From Pleomorphomonas diazotrophica (GTDB lineage Bacteria; Pseudomonadota; Alphaproteobacteria; Rhizobiales; Pleomorphomonadaceae): a stretch of DNA of 64,000 nt. A program made the translations under genes and the position numbers. Below the pieces are notes generated by a model, which did no database searches, had not been told where the DNA came from, and saw nothing but the letters and a program-made list of their open reading frames with translations. Below are positions 25,404 to 34,651 of the stretch, in pieces; the stretch's first letter is position 1; every line of letters starts with the position of its first letter. Where the stretch lies: contig NZ_PJNW01000012.1 in NCBI RefSeq assembly GCF_002844595.1, positions 44,546 to 108,545 on the forward strand, read 5' to 3'.

Positions 25404-25745
25404 ATGTCCAAACTGCGCTCCACCTCACATGAAAGCCCCAAGCGGTCGGCTGCGAAAAGCACCGGCCGGTCGCCGCCGCCTGCCGCAAAGGGCAGCATCA
25501 ACCTCAGAATGGATGGCGTCACCCGCCAGTTGATCGACGACGCAGCGGCCGTGCAGGGCAAGACGCGCACCGAGTTCATGGTGGAAAGTGCTCGCCAGCA
25601 GGCGATCGACGTGCTGCTCGACCAACGCCTGTTCGCTCTCGAACCCGAGCGCTATGACGCCTTCATAGGCGCCCTCGACAATCCGCCGGCGCCGGGGCCG
25701 AAACTGAAGGCGCTGCTCCGCCGGGTGCCAGCGTGGCAGAAGTAA
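25404..25745 (+). CDS. tacA: TacA-type DUF1778 antitoxin
   Basis: A 113-residue protein with a basic, disordered N-terminus and a ribbon-helix-helix (INLRMDGVTRQLIDDAAAVQGKTRTEFMVESARQQAIDVLLDQ) of the DUF1778 family, ending with a toxin-binding tail. The stop overlaps the start of the GNAT toxin by 13 bases. It should bind the palindrome in its own promoter and neutralise the toxin. Confidence 0.9.
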   Translation: MSKLRSTSHESPKRSAAKSTGRSPPPAAKGSINLRMDGVTRQLIDDAAAVQGKTRTEFMVESARQQAIDVLLDQRLFALEPERYDAFIGALDNPPAPGPKLKALLRRVPAWQK

Positions 25746-26239
25746 CCGGCCTCACGGCGCCCGCTCCGCTGTCGGCCGACCACGACACCACGGCCTTCGA
25801 CTGCGGCTCGCCTGCGTTGAACGACTGGCTGCGCCATCGCGCCCTCAAGAACGAAAGCCGCTTCTCGCGCACCTATGTTGTCTGCGACGGCCGCCGGGTG
25901 GTCGCCTACTACTGCGTTTCCGCCGGTTCGGTGGAGCGCATGGAGGCGCCCGGCAAGCTCAGGCGCAATGCCCCCGACGCCATCCCCGTCTCGGTCATCG
26001 GCCGCCTCGCCGTCGACCGCGCCTATGCCGGCAAGGGCCTCGGCACGGACCTTCTCGCCGACGCCCTCTGTCGCATCGCCATGGCATCCCAAACCATCGG
26101 CATCGCCGCCGTCCTCGTCCACGCCAAGGACGAAGCCGCCAAACGCTTCTACCTCCACGCCGCCGAGTTCATCGAATACCCGGATGGAAGCCGCACGTTG
26201 TTCCTACCGATGGAGACGGTGGTTGAGGGGATGGGTTGA
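25733..26239 (+). CDS. tacT: TacT-type GNAT acetyltransferase toxin
   Basis: A 168-residue GNAT protein with a GTG start overlapping the antitoxin gene. Features: FDCGSPALNDWLRHRALKNE near the start, the acetyl-CoA loop VDRAYAGKGLGTDLL, and AKRFYLHAAEFIEYPDGSRTLFLPM with the expected tyrosine. TacT toxins acetylate the amino acid on charged tRNAs and block translation. Coupling to a DUF1778 gene makes the call firm. Confidence 0.92.
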   Translation: MAEVTGLTAPAPLSADHDTTAFDCGSPALNDWLRHRALKNESRFSRTYVVCDGRRVVAYYCVSAGSVERMEAPGKLRRNAPDAIPVSVIGRLAVDRAYAGKGLGTDLLADALCRIAMASQTIGIAAVLVHAKDEAAKRFYLHAAEFIEYPDGSRTLFLPMETVVEGMG

Positions 26240-26245
26240 CGCGCC

Positions 26246-27082
26246 CTACTCTGCCGGACCGCCGAACCTCGCCACGCAATGCCAGACGCGCTTCAGCGAC
26301 TGCCAGTCGGCGCGGCCGTCCCGGCGGGCGAGGCCGATGTCGCGCGGCGTGAGGAAGCCGTCCGTCACCAGCGACGCCGCGAGATCGGCGATCTCCTGAC
26401 CGCGATAGGCGACGCAATCGGCGACCCGGCTCGCCGGCATACGAAAGCCGGGGTGCCACTCCACCGGACAGTCGAGCATACCGGTGATCGCCTCGATCTC
26501 CGTGCCGCGATGGCTCGGATCGAGGACCACGGCCTCCACATCCTCGCCCAGCACAAGCAGCCCGTGGACATGCGCCTCGACATAATCGTCGAGCATATCC
26601 TTTGAGGTCCTCTCCTGCTCGGCCAGCGCGACGAGGCCCATGCGGTCGGCCACGCCGAAGTGGGCGGGGCTGTAGCAGCTGTCGGGATAGCAGAAGGTGG
26701 TTCTGTCAAGCACATGCGGCCGCAGGCGAAGATGTGCCGAGCCGAAGCGCGGCGATCCGCCCGTCACCCGCCGAAGGTAGTTGAGCGCCCCATACTTCGG
26801 CCGCATCGCCGGATCGACCTCGTCATAGGCGCCTCCGAAGATGCCATTCTCCCAAAGCCAGCGGTCACCACCGGGATAGGCCGTCAAACCGCCATTGCTG
26901 ACACCCGTCTCGAACTGCGAGCGATAGACGCCCTCCCGAGCCAGCGCCTCGATCACCCACCGACCCTCGTGGAGCGCATCGGGGTGGAAGTTGATGGTGA
27001 TGGGCACTTCGCGAGGCAGCGATCCGCCTTGAGACTTTTCACGAACGTGGGCGAGCGCAAGGACAATGGAGGAACGAGACAT
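26246..27082 (-). CDS. DUF3626 domain protein
   Basis: A 278-residue soluble protein. ITINFHPD near the start and RPKYGALNYLRR and FGSAHLRLRPHVLDRTTFCYPDS blocks are those of DUF3626, a family of unknown function, recognised from memory. Several conserved His and Asp residues could make it an enzyme. It begins 3 bases after the methyltransferase gene, so the two are an operon. Confidence 0.75.
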   Translation of the reverse strand: MSRSSIVLALAHVREKSQGGSLPREVPITINFHPDALHEGRWVIEALAREGVYRSQFETGVSNGGLTAYPGGDRWLWENGIFGGAYDEVDPAMRPKYGALNYLRRVTGGSPRFGSAHLRLRPHVLDRTTFCYPDSCYSPAHFGVADRMGLVALAEQERTSKDMLDDYVEAHVHGLLVLGEDVEAVVLDPSHRGTEIEAITGMLDCPVEWHPGFRMPASRVADCVAYRGQEIADLAASLVTDGFLTPRDIGLARRDGRADWQSLKRVWHCVARFGGPAE

Positions 27083-27085
27083 ATC

Positions 27086-27907
27086 TCACCAGCCCTCGGC
27101 ACCGGTTGTCGAGTCAGCGGCCCTCCTCCCCACAAACACGCTCGTCGTCATGTTCCGCTCCACCCGTCCCCCGAACTCCTCCCTTGCAATCCGCCCCACC
27201 TCCTCAAGCACCGCCTCCATGTCCTCCCGTGCGGTGATGTCGGAATAGGTGGCGTAGAGGCCCATGGTCTCCTCAGTGGTGAGCACCAGTTGCCAGGGGA
27301 CGATCTTGTGCTCCACGACGTCGAAGGCGCCGGTGCGTTTCAGCGCCTCGGTGCGCGCCTCGGCGTCGAGGCCGAAGGGGATGCCGCGATGACCGGCCGA
27401 GGGGCTGGTGGAGGCGGTGAGCACGCTCTGCGTCGCATCGTGGAACGGGTCGGGGCGGCTGTCGTCGCCGAAGACGTGCCAGATGGCCGCCCACCAGCCG
27501 CCGGGCCGGAGCAGCCGCGCCACCTTGTCCAGCGCCTCTTCCTCGTCGAGCCAGTGGAAGGCGGTGGCGGAGATGCCGAGGTCGAAAGTGCCCTCATCGA
27601 GCGCCGCCTCCTCGAACGAGGTGCGCAGCACCTGAAGCGCCGGGGTGGCATTGCTCGCCTCCAGGAAATCGGCCAGCCGCCCGTCCGGTTCGATGGCGAC
27701 GAGCGGATCGGCGCCGAATGCCAGGAGCCGCCGCGTCGCCGTGCCGGTGCCGGGACCGATCTCGAACACGCTGGCGCCGGGCCTGAGGCCGCAGCGGCCG
27801 ACCAGCATGTCAAAGACCCAATCGGGATACTCCGGCCGTGCCGAATGATAGGCGGCCGGGTTCAGCCCGAAGGCCTGCCGGCCGAAGCTCTTTTCGATGT
27901 CGACCAT
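27086..27907 (-). CDS. Class I SAM-dependent methyltransferase
   Basis: A 273-residue protein with methyltransferase motif I VFEIGPGTGTATRRLL (about 45-60), a motif II acidic residue in VAIEPDG, and LGISATAFHWLDEEEALDKVARLLRPGGWWA as motifs IV-V. The substrate is unknown. GGGGAG precedes the ATG. It is first of a two-gene operon with DUF3626. Confidence 0.9.
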   Translation of the reverse strand: MVDIEKSFGRQAFGLNPAAYHSARPEYPDWVFDMLVGRCGLRPGASVFEIGPGTGTATRRLLAFGADPLVAIEPDGRLADFLEASNATPALQVLRTSFEEAALDEGTFDLGISATAFHWLDEEEALDKVARLLRPGGWWAAIWHVFGDDSRPDPFHDATQSVLTASTSPSAGHRGIPFGLDAEARTEALKRTGAFDVVEHKIVPWQLVLTTEETMGLYATYSDITAREDMEAVLEEVGRIAREEFGGRVERNMTTSVFVGRRAADSTTGAEGW

Positions 27908-27952
27908 GATCTCCCCTCGGCTCGCCCGTAGCTTAACCCGGAACGCGCCGCA

Positions 27953-29155
27953 TCACGAGAAATAGCGCCGGATGACCGGCACCTGCCTGAGGCCGTGGCT
28001 GACGAGAAAGGCGAGCGGCACCAGGAGGACCGCCATCACATACATCTTCAACAGCGCCGGCGCCTCGACGCCCCGCACCAGGATGGCGCCGACCACGATG
28101 ATCGGCGGATGGATGACGTAGACGCCGAAGTAGTTCTGGCTCAGGAAACGCGCCAGCCTGCCCTCAGCATTGAACTTTTCGCGAAACAGCACGATCAACC
28201 CCAGCGATATGCCGACGCAGAAGAACGCCTCCCATGTCGCATAGAAGGCCGACTGCCAGCGGAAACCGCCGAAGAAGGCGCCGATGTCGGGCACGCCGCC
28301 CCGGGCCTCCGCGGCGATGGCGCTCGCCGGAATGCCGAGGAACCAGATGGGTATGCCGAGGATCAGCGTCCACCAGAACCAGCGCATGCCGAACCGGTAG
28401 CCGATGCCGTCGAGAAGGTCGTGCGTGCGGCACAGGATGCCGACCACGAACAGCACGACGTAGGAGGCGAAGAAGCCCACCTGCATGAAGTTGCCGGGCA
28501 ACGGCTTGATGAACTGCGCGCCCGCCGGCTCCACCACGCGCAGCAGGAAGGCGGCAATGGCGATGACCATGGCCAGACCCGCCAACCAGAGGTGACGCAC
28601 CTTGACGGGCGTCTGCGCCCGTGGCGCCGGCTGGCCGAAGAAGGCCCACCATAGGGCATAGGCCACCGACAGGATCAGCAGCACCATCAGGAACCACAGC
28701 GGGCCGAGGCTGGAAAGGAAGTCGAGCGAGACGACGTAATGGCCATACCATGCGGCCATGTCCGGCTCGCCGCCCGCGGCGAAGCCGGCGATCCAGATGG
28801 TCAGCGGATGAATGACCGCCACATAGGCCAGCATGGGAATGCCGAGGCGAACGAGCCGCCCCCGGATGAACGGCTGCACGCCCTTCCGTTCGAGGGAGTC
28901 GGGCACGAGATAGCCCGAGATGAAGAACAGGAGGCCCATGAACCAGGCCTGGGTGAGCGACCCATAGAGGCCGAACAACAGGCCGGAGAGCGGCCCGTAG
29001 CCGGCCTCTTCCTTGTAGTACCAGAGGCCGTTGCCGCCATAGGTGACGTTGAGGTGCATCAGCACCACGAGGATGATGATGAACCATCTGAGATTGTCGA
29101 GATAGGCAAGACGGCCTGGCCTTGTCTTCTCCATGACCGCTCCCTGCGCATCCAT
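27953..29155 (-). CDS. Acyltransferase-3 family membrane protein
   Basis: A 400-residue protein with about ten membrane helices. It has the family opening LAYLDNLRWFIIILVVLMHLNVTYG, with the histidine thought to be catalytic, then FISGYLVPDSLERKG and a C-terminal ARFLSQNYFGVYVIHPPIIV. These proteins transfer acyl groups to sugars or lipids at the inner membrane; the acceptor is unknown. The ATG at the chosen start has GGGGAG upstream; longer forms do not. Confidence 0.9.
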   Translation of the reverse strand: MDAQGAVMEKTRPGRLAYLDNLRWFIIILVVLMHLNVTYGGNGLWYYKEEAGYGPLSGLLFGLYGSLTQAWFMGLLFFISGYLVPDSLERKGVQPFIRGRLVRLGIPMLAYVAVIHPLTIWIAGFAAGGEPDMAAWYGHYVVSLDFLSSLGPLWFLMVLLILSVAYALWWAFFGQPAPRAQTPVKVRHLWLAGLAMVIAIAAFLLRVVEPAGAQFIKPLPGNFMQVGFFASYVVLFVVGILCRTHDLLDGIGYRFGMRWFWWTLILGIPIWFLGIPASAIAAEARGGVPDIGAFFGGFRWQSAFYATWEAFFCVGISLGLIVLFREKFNAEGRLARFLSQNYFGVYVIHPPIIVVGAILVRGVEAPALLKMYVMAVLLVPLAFLVSHGLRQVPVIRRYFS

Positions 29156-29640
29156 GTCGCTCCCCCGATCGCGATGCCGCATGCCGACTTGGCCAGGAGC
29201 GGGGCCGCCGCTCGGCGCCCGTCCCAACGAGTTCTTCGCGTGAATGAATGAGATCGCCGACCCGGCCCTCTTGCGCGCGCAGGCCGTGCGCTCCGTAATC
29301 ATGGTTGCCGGCGGACGCTATGACTGGCTACGGGATCAGTCAATCAGATGTTTTCGTTATGATTTTCTGGAGTCGGACGCGCATCAATAGAGGCATGACC
29401 CATGGAATACTCATAGGTGAACCGCATGTATTGGTATCAGCGCATGCAGGTTCGGTGCAGACGGACGCCGCGCCGGGACTTCCGACGCCCCAATGCCCGA
29501 CACCCGCCTGAGCGTCGTGCCGGGCACGACGGTGAGCTCCACGGTGGCCGCCGCCGACCATCGACATCAAGGCCAACTTCCTGCGCGCCCGGATCGAGTG
29601 AAGCCTGAGGCGTTTATTGATCGGCAGCAACGTTGATCGG
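29156..29640. other. Gene-free stretch with possible degraded coding sequence
   Basis: No supported gene. Around 29493-29600 two frames each look coding for a short way (MPDTRLSVVPGTTVSSTVAA, then TIDIKANFLRARIE before a stop) and would join only with a frameshift, which suggests a decayed gene. Families A and B elements follow. Confidence 0.4.
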
Positions 29641-29644
29641 AGCC

Positions 29645-29800
29645 CGATAGCAGCCTGTCGCCCCATCCTGCCTGATGGTCCCCGCCTGCGCGGGGATGAC
29701 AGACCTATACTCATGTTCTTATTATATAATTCTGTCATCCCCGCGCAGGCGGGGACCTCAGGCAGGAAGGGGCGTGCCGCTCATATAGGGCGCCTGGGCG
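29645..29800. repeat. Family A long palindrome, copy A9
   Basis: Arms CCTGCCTGATGGTCCCCGCC..GGGGATGACAG and CTGTCATCCCCGCGCAGGCG..CCTCAGGCAGG around TTATTATATAATT; outer end CATATAGGGCGCC. It directly precedes element B3. Confidence 0.85.
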
Positions 29801-29820
29801 GAGCAATTGAAGGGCGCCTA

Positions 29821-30005
29821 GGCCTGGGCGGGAATTCGCTGGGGTGCGGCAGAGAGCGACGGCTTCGAGAACCGGAGCGGAGCGGACTTCCTGAGCACCG
29901 GAAGCGCAGAAGACTAGGCCCAAGCATCCGCCCGAAAAGTTGCAGACTTTTCGGATAAAGCGGATGCCAGAGTTGCCCCGCCCCAGTAGAATTTCCGCCC
30001 GGGCC
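29821..30005 (-). repeat. Family B element, copy B3
   Basis: End stem GGCCtGGGCGGgAATTCGCT paired with AGTAGAATTTCCGCCCGGGC, both invariant internal blocks, and a nested CATCCGC..GCGGATG hairpin (29925-29970). Its right end lies one base from the stop codon of the SDR gene. Confidence 0.88.
29925..29970. repeat. CATCCGC/GCGGATG palindrome, copy D2
   Basis: CATCCGCCCGAAAAGTTGCA-GACTTTTCGGATAAAGCGGATG, differing from D1 in the spacer (TAAA for TCAA). It is nested in B3 at the same relative place as D1 in B1. Confidence 0.75.
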
Positions 30006-30006
30006 T

Positions 30007-30759
30007 TTAAATCACCTGCCCGCCCGACACTTCGATGCGCTGCGCCGTCACCCAGCGATTGTCCTCGCCAAGCAGGCTGGCGATCATCGGGCCGATGTCG
30101 TCGGGGAGGCCGACGCGGCCGAGCGCGATCATGTTGGCGAAGGCCTCGTTATATTCCGGCGTGTCGCGCACCGCGCCGCCCAGGAAGTCGGTGGCGATGG
30201 CGCCGGGCGCCACGCAGTTGGCGGTGATGCCGCGTGCGCCGAGTTCCTTCGCGAGATAGACCGTCAGCACCTCGATCGCCCCCTTGGCCGCCGAATAGGC
30301 CGAGAAGCCGGGATAGGAGACGCGGGTCAGGCCGGAGGAATAGGTGACGATGCGGCCGCCGTCGGCGATCAGCGGCAGCAGCGCCTGCGTCAGGAAGAAC
30401 ACCCCCTTCACATGCACGGTGAAGAGGCCGTCGAACTGCGCTTCGGTGGTATCCGCGAAGGCCGCCATCTCGCCATGGCCGGCGTTGTGGATGAGGTGGT
30501 CGAAGCTGTCACGGCCCCACATCTCCTTCAGCGTCGTCCGGAGCGTGTCGGCGAAGCCCTGAAAACTCTGGATGTCGCTGACGTCGAGCTTCAGCGCCAC
30601 CGCCTTGCGGCCGAGCGCGGTGATTTCGAACACCACGGCGTCGGCCTCGGCCTTGTTGGCGCGATAGGTGACGATCACGTCACCGCCGCGGCGGGCGATG
30701 CTGGTGGCGACGTTGCGGCCGAGGCCGCGGTTGGCGCCGGTGATGAGAGCGATGGTCAT
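30007..30759 (-). CDS. Short-chain dehydrogenase/reductase
   Basis: A 250-residue classical SDR: cofactor motif TGANRGLGRNVA (8-19), NAG-type motif LIHNAGHGE, catalytic Ser in VTYSSGLTRVSYPG, and YSAAK. The C-terminal block TDFLGG..IASLLGEDNRWVTAQRIEVSGGQV is usual. NADP preference is likely but not certain. AAGGAG precedes the ATG. It is divergent from an AraC-type regulator, a frequent oxidoreductase/regulator pairing. Confidence 0.93.
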   Translation of the reverse strand: MTIALITGANRGLGRNVATSIARRGGDVIVTYRANKAEADAVVFEITALGRKAVALKLDVSDIQSFQGFADTLRTTLKEMWGRDSFDHLIHNAGHGEMAAFADTTEAQFDGLFTVHVKGVFFLTQALLPLIADGGRIVTYSSGLTRVSYPGFSAYSAAKGAIEVLTVYLAKELGARGITANCVAPGAIATDFLGGAVRDTPEYNEAFANMIALGRVGLPDDIGPMIASLLGEDNRWVTAQRIEVSGGQVI

Positions 30760-30972
30760 GGTCCGTCTCCTTCGGGGTTGATTTGACGGGATGATCATCG
30801 CCCGGCACGCCTCCTTTGGGTTGCCTGAAGCTGGCCGCTTTTTGCCTGATCCTTCACCAATGCTGTCATCGACCGGCAGCAGAGCCGCCTATCTTTGCCT
30901 GAAGCTCGCGTAGCCTTGCCTATTCCTCCGCACCCGCTTGCGCGCGCGAAACAGGTATGGCTAACTCAGCAT

Positions 30973-31863
30973 ATGACAGAAACGCTGCTCTCCGCCGCAC
31001 GCCGCCACGCCGCCGTCCATGCCGATGCCTCGGGCGTCGCGCCGACGCCGATCCCGGGCCTTGCCGTCGTCCGCGCCACCATGCCCAGCGCGCTGCAATA
31101 TGCCATCAACCGCCCCCTGGTGGCGCTGGTGCTGCAGGGCGAGAAGCGGGTGACCATCGGCCCGGAAACCCTCGATTTCGGCGCCGGCGCCTCGCTCCTG
31201 ATCTCGGCCGACGTGCCCACCGTCAGCCAGATCACCCGCGCCAGCGCCGCCGTGCCCTATATCTCGCTGGTGCTGGAGCTCGACCTCGGCCTCATCGAGG
31301 CGCTCGCCGTGGACATGGCCGCCGTGCCCGCGCCGCCCGGCCCGGCCGTCCGCGTCGAGCCGACCGACGCCGAGGTGGCCGAGGCGGCGCTCCGCCTGAT
31401 GCGCCTTCTCGACCGGCCCGCCGCCCTCCCCGTCCTCGGTAACCAGCTCTTGCGCGAGCTGCATTACTGGCTGCTGGCCGGCCGGCACGGCAGCGCCATG
31501 CGCGGCCTCGGCGTGAAGGACAGCCACGCCCAGCGCATCTCCCGCGCCGTCGCCATGCTGCGCGCCGAGTTCGCCGCCCCCATCCGCGTGGAGCGGCTCG
31601 CCGACATCGCCGGCCTCAGCCCCTCCGCCTTCCACCAGCATTTCAAGGCGATCACCTCGCTGTCGCCGCTGCAGTTCCAGAAGCAGCTGCGCCTCATCGA
31701 GGCCCGGCGGCTGATGCTCTCCGAAGGCCTGAGCGCCAGCCTCGCCGCCTACGAGGTGGGCTATGAGAGCGTGCAGCAGTTCAACCGCGAATACGCCCGC
31801 CTGTTCGGCCAGCCGCCCGGCCGCGACCTCAAGGCCTCGCGCGAGCGGGCAGTGGCGGCGTGA
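30973..31863 (+). CDS. AraC-family regulator with AraC_N domain
   Basis: A 296-residue protein. The N-terminal domain (IPGLAVVRATMPSALQYAIN, VLQGEKRVTIG, YLISADVP-like block) is the AraC_N type, and the C-terminal HTH pair is VERLADIAGLSPSAFHQHFK and LAAYEVGYESVQQFNREYARLFG. Divergent AraC_N/SDR pairs usually mean control of the dehydrogenase. The start is the ATG next to CAGCAT; no strong ribosome site. Confidence 0.92.
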   Translation: MTETLLSAARRHAAVHADASGVAPTPIPGLAVVRATMPSALQYAINRPLVALVLQGEKRVTIGPETLDFGAGASLLISADVPTVSQITRASAAVPYISLVLELDLGLIEALAVDMAAVPAPPGPAVRVEPTDAEVAEAALRLMRLLDRPAALPVLGNQLLRELHYWLLAGRHGSAMRGLGVKDSHAQRISRAVAMLRAEFAAPIRVERLADIAGLSPSAFHQHFKAITSLSPLQFQKQLRLIEARRLMLSEGLSASLAAYEVGYESVQQFNREYARLFGQPPGRDLKASRERAVAA

Positions 31864-31951
31864 GGGTGGTTTGGGACTGGGCCGATAGGGAAAAGTCACT
31901 TTTCCAGCCCGACGAGCAAGACGAACGGTCCATACGGGGTTCCCTTCCCAT

Positions 31952-33274
31952 CTATTCCTTCGCTTGGCACGCCACCTGCACGCTGAAACTCCGAGCGATA
32001 TCCGCCACATCCGGCGTCTTCAGCTCATCACCCGACGCTTCGACGTCGTAGCGGATCTGGTTGGCGTCGAGGAAGAACCGCGCCAAGTCGGCCTTGATGG
32101 CGAAGTTGACGTTCTGGATCACCTCGATATCGTCATTGCCGGTGGTGCCACGCGCCTGCGTGTCCGACTTGGAGACGACGATGCCGATCACATGCCCCGA
32201 CAGATCGACCACCGCGCCGCCACTGTTGCCACTCTGGACCGGCGCCGAGATCTGCAACTTGCTCATATCGTCGCCGGCTCCGGCGAGGGCCGATACGAAG
32301 CCCACGGAAATGTTGCCGGTGCTCGATAGGAAACCGGCCAGCGGATAACCGAACACCACGACGGAATCGCCGAGGCGGACCGGAGGTGAGCCGCGGAACT
32401 TGCCGAAAGCCGGGCTCTTGCTCGATACCTTGAGAATGGCGAGATCGTTGGTCTGCCCGCGCGCCACGATGGTGGCCGGCTGAACATCGGCATTGCTCTG
32501 CCGCACGATGGCGTCCTTGCAACCGTCGATCACGTGGGCGTTGGTCAGGAGATAACCATCGCCATTGACGAAGAAGCCGCTACCGGTGGAATAGGCTGCA
32601 TCCACGTCCGACTTGCCCAGCGCCTGGACCGGCTCCCTGTCCGCCCCTGGGGCGGCGGGCGCCTGCCCTCCGCCGGAACTGAGGCCCTCGACAGGTGGCG
32701 GGCCGACGCTGTCCACACCATGCTCCCGGGCGATCGCCTCCAGCGACATGCGGCCCTCGGCAATGTTGGCGATGCACTTGTCCATCGCGGCCAGGGCTTG
32801 GCGCGTTCTGGTCAACGGATACCGGCCGTAGGCGCGCCCGCCTATCTCCAGGTCGAAGCTGTTCCCCTGGGCCAGTTCGTCGATCGCCGTCCTTTCGAGG
32901 CCTTCGAGCGCCACACCCTGGATGGCATTCACCTTGACGCCGACGCCCATTCCGTCCCAGGTGCTGGCGCTGTCGAAAGTGACGTTGACGCCATAGTTTC
33001 TGTCCACCTCATAATCCCAGGCCTCGCTGCCGAACATCAAGTAATAGGCTCGTTCCGTCCGCCTCCCGTCCAGACCGATAAGAAGGTTCACCCCATCGGG
33101 ATAGGCGGTCTTCACGAGGCACGACTTCCGGTCGAGGTTGACGCCCACGACCCACGTCGCGGCAAAAGAACCAGGTTTGCCAATTGCGGAATAGGAGCCG
33201 TCAGAGGCGGATGCCGCAGCGGACAGCCCGGCCAAAAGGGCGCAAAGCCAAACAGACCTACCGAGAACAGCCAT
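31952..33274 (-). CDS. Secreted trypsin-like protease, paralog 1 of 4
   Basis: A 440-residue exported protein. Signal peptide (1-24, cleavage near ASAS-DG), an N-terminal domain of about 160 residues, a Pro/Gly-rich linker (190-220), then a trypsin-like domain with triad His247 (LLTNAHVIDGC), Asp277 (NDLAIL) and Ser351 (SGNSGGAV). Four cysteines (52, 167, 252, 436) are conserved in all four paralogs and probably form one disulfide in each domain. The ATG is used although a TTG two codons earlier is possible. The N-terminal domain contains WxVGVNLxRKSC, YYLMFGS and VALEGLE blocks not recognised as a named family. Confidence 0.9.
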   Translation of the reverse strand: MAVLGRSVWLCALLAGLSAAASASDGSYSAIGKPGSFAATWVVGVNLDRKSCLVKTAYPDGVNLLIGLDGRRTERAYYLMFGSEAWDYEVDRNYGVNVTFDSASTWDGMGVGVKVNAIQGVALEGLERTAIDELAQGNSFDLEIGGRAYGRYPLTRTRQALAAMDKCIANIAEGRMSLEAIAREHGVDSVGPPPVEGLSSGGGQAPAAPGADREPVQALGKSDVDAAYSTGSGFFVNGDGYLLTNAHVIDGCKDAIVRQSNADVQPATIVARGQTNDLAILKVSSKSPAFGKFRGSPPVRLGDSVVVFGYPLAGFLSSTGNISVGFVSALAGAGDDMSKLQISAPVQSGNSGGAVVDLSGHVIGIVVSKSDTQARGTTGNDDIEVIQNVNFAIKADLARFFLDANQIRYDVEASGDELKTPDVADIARSFSVQVACQAKE

Positions 33275-33314
33275 CGTCAACCCACCATGTAGCTCTGCCG
33301 TGCCAACGAAGCGG

Positions 33315-34610
33315 TTACCCCTTCACCTCGCAGATCACCTGCGCGGTGAAACTCCGGGCGATGTTCGCCACGTCGGGCGTCTTCATCTCCTCGCCCGGCG
33401 GCTCCACCTCATAACGAACCTGATGGGCATCGAGGAAGAATTGCACGATGCCGGACTTGATGGCGAAGTTGGCGTTCTGGATCACCTCGACGCCGGTTCC
33501 GTGCGGCGTCACGTTCGACTTGGCAACCACCACGCCCACCACGTGCCCGGACTGATCCACCACCGCGCCGCCGCTGTTGCCACTCTGAATCGGCGCCGAG
33601 ATCTGCAACCGGCTCGCTTCGTCGCCAGCGCCGGCCAGGGCCGACACCACCCCCTTGGACAGGTTGCCGGTGCTCGACAGGTAGCCCGAGAGCGGGTAGC
33701 CGAAGGCCACGATCGGGTCGCCCAGGCGGATTTGCGGCGCGCCCCTGAACTTGCCGAAGACCGGGCTTGTCCTGTTCACCTTGAGGATGGCGAGGTCGTT
33801 GGTCGGCTCGCGCGCCACGATGGTGGCCGGCTGAATGCCGGAGATGCCCTGCCGAACCATGGCGTCCTCGCAGCCCTCGACCACATGGGCGTTGGTCAGG
33901 AGATAGCCGTCGCCATTTACGAAGAAGCCGGTGCCATAGGCCCGGACCGCATCCTTGTCTGCCTTGTCCGGCGTCCCGCCGTGCGGATCATCGGGCGTCT
34001 CGTCCTTCTTGGCGCCGAAGTTCCCGTTGGGCGGCGGGCTGACGCGATCCTCCTCATACTCCCTGGCGATCTCCGCGAGCGATATGCGGCCGTCGGCGAT
34101 CGCGGCGATGCACTCGTCCATCTTTGCCAGGGCATGGCGGGTTCCGGTCAGCGGGTATCTGCCATAGTCGCGCCTGCCGATCTTGAGACTGAAGCGCTTT
34201 CCCGCCGCCATCTCGTCGATCGCAGCCTTTTCCAGCCCTTCCAGCGCAACGCCGCGGATGGCGTTCACCCCGATGCCGAAGCCCTTGCCGGTCCAGGTGC
34301 TGGCCCCGTCGTATTTGAGTGTCACGCCGTAGGTCTGGCCTTCCTCGTAATTCCAGGACTTGCTGCCGAACATCATGAAATAGGTGGGCTCGGCCCTGCT
34401 CTGGTCGAGGCCGATCTCGATATTCACGCCGTTCGCGTAGTTGATGCCGAGGAAACATGATTTCCGGGCGAGATTGACGGCGACCATCCACGTCGCGGTG
34501 AGGGAATAGGGCTGGTCGGTGGTGTAATAGCTCCTGTCATAGGCGGCGGCAGGTACGGACAGGGTCGCGAGAACCGCCAGTAGCCAGGTGAAGCGACCGA
34601 GAACAGCCAT
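33315..34610 (-). CDS. Secreted trypsin-like protease, paralog 2 of 4
   Basis: A 431-residue paralog with signal peptide (1-23), the same N-terminal domain, a short charged linker (190-222) and a protease domain with His242, Asp272 and Ser346. Conserved cysteines are at 52, 167, 247 and 427. Start chosen to match paralog 1 (both begin MAVLGR), with an upstream in-frame ATG five codons earlier. The C-terminal 30 residues (EEMKTPDVANIARSFTAQV) are shared by all four. It is 40 bases from paralog 1 and 41 from paralog 3. Confidence 0.9.
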   Translation of the reverse strand: MAVLGRFTWLLAVLATLSVPAAAYDRSYYTTDQPYSLTATWMVAVNLARKSCFLGINYANGVNIEIGLDQSRAEPTYFMMFGSKSWNYEEGQTYGVTLKYDGASTWTGKGFGIGVNAIRGVALEGLEKAAIDEMAAGKRFSLKIGRRDYGRYPLTGTRHALAKMDECIAAIADGRISLAEIAREYEEDRVSPPPNGNFGAKKDETPDDPHGGTPDKADKDAVRAYGTGFFVNGDGYLLTNAHVVEGCEDAMVRQGISGIQPATIVAREPTNDLAILKVNRTSPVFGKFRGAPQIRLGDPIVAFGYPLSGYLSSTGNLSKGVVSALAGAGDEASRLQISAPIQSGNSGGAVVDQSGHVVGVVVAKSNVTPHGTGVEVIQNANFAIKSGIVQFFLDAHQVRYEVEPPGEEMKTPDVANIARSFTAQVICEVKG

Positions 34611-34651
34611 GAGATCCCGTCCCATCCACGCCGGACACTCAGGTCCAGCCG

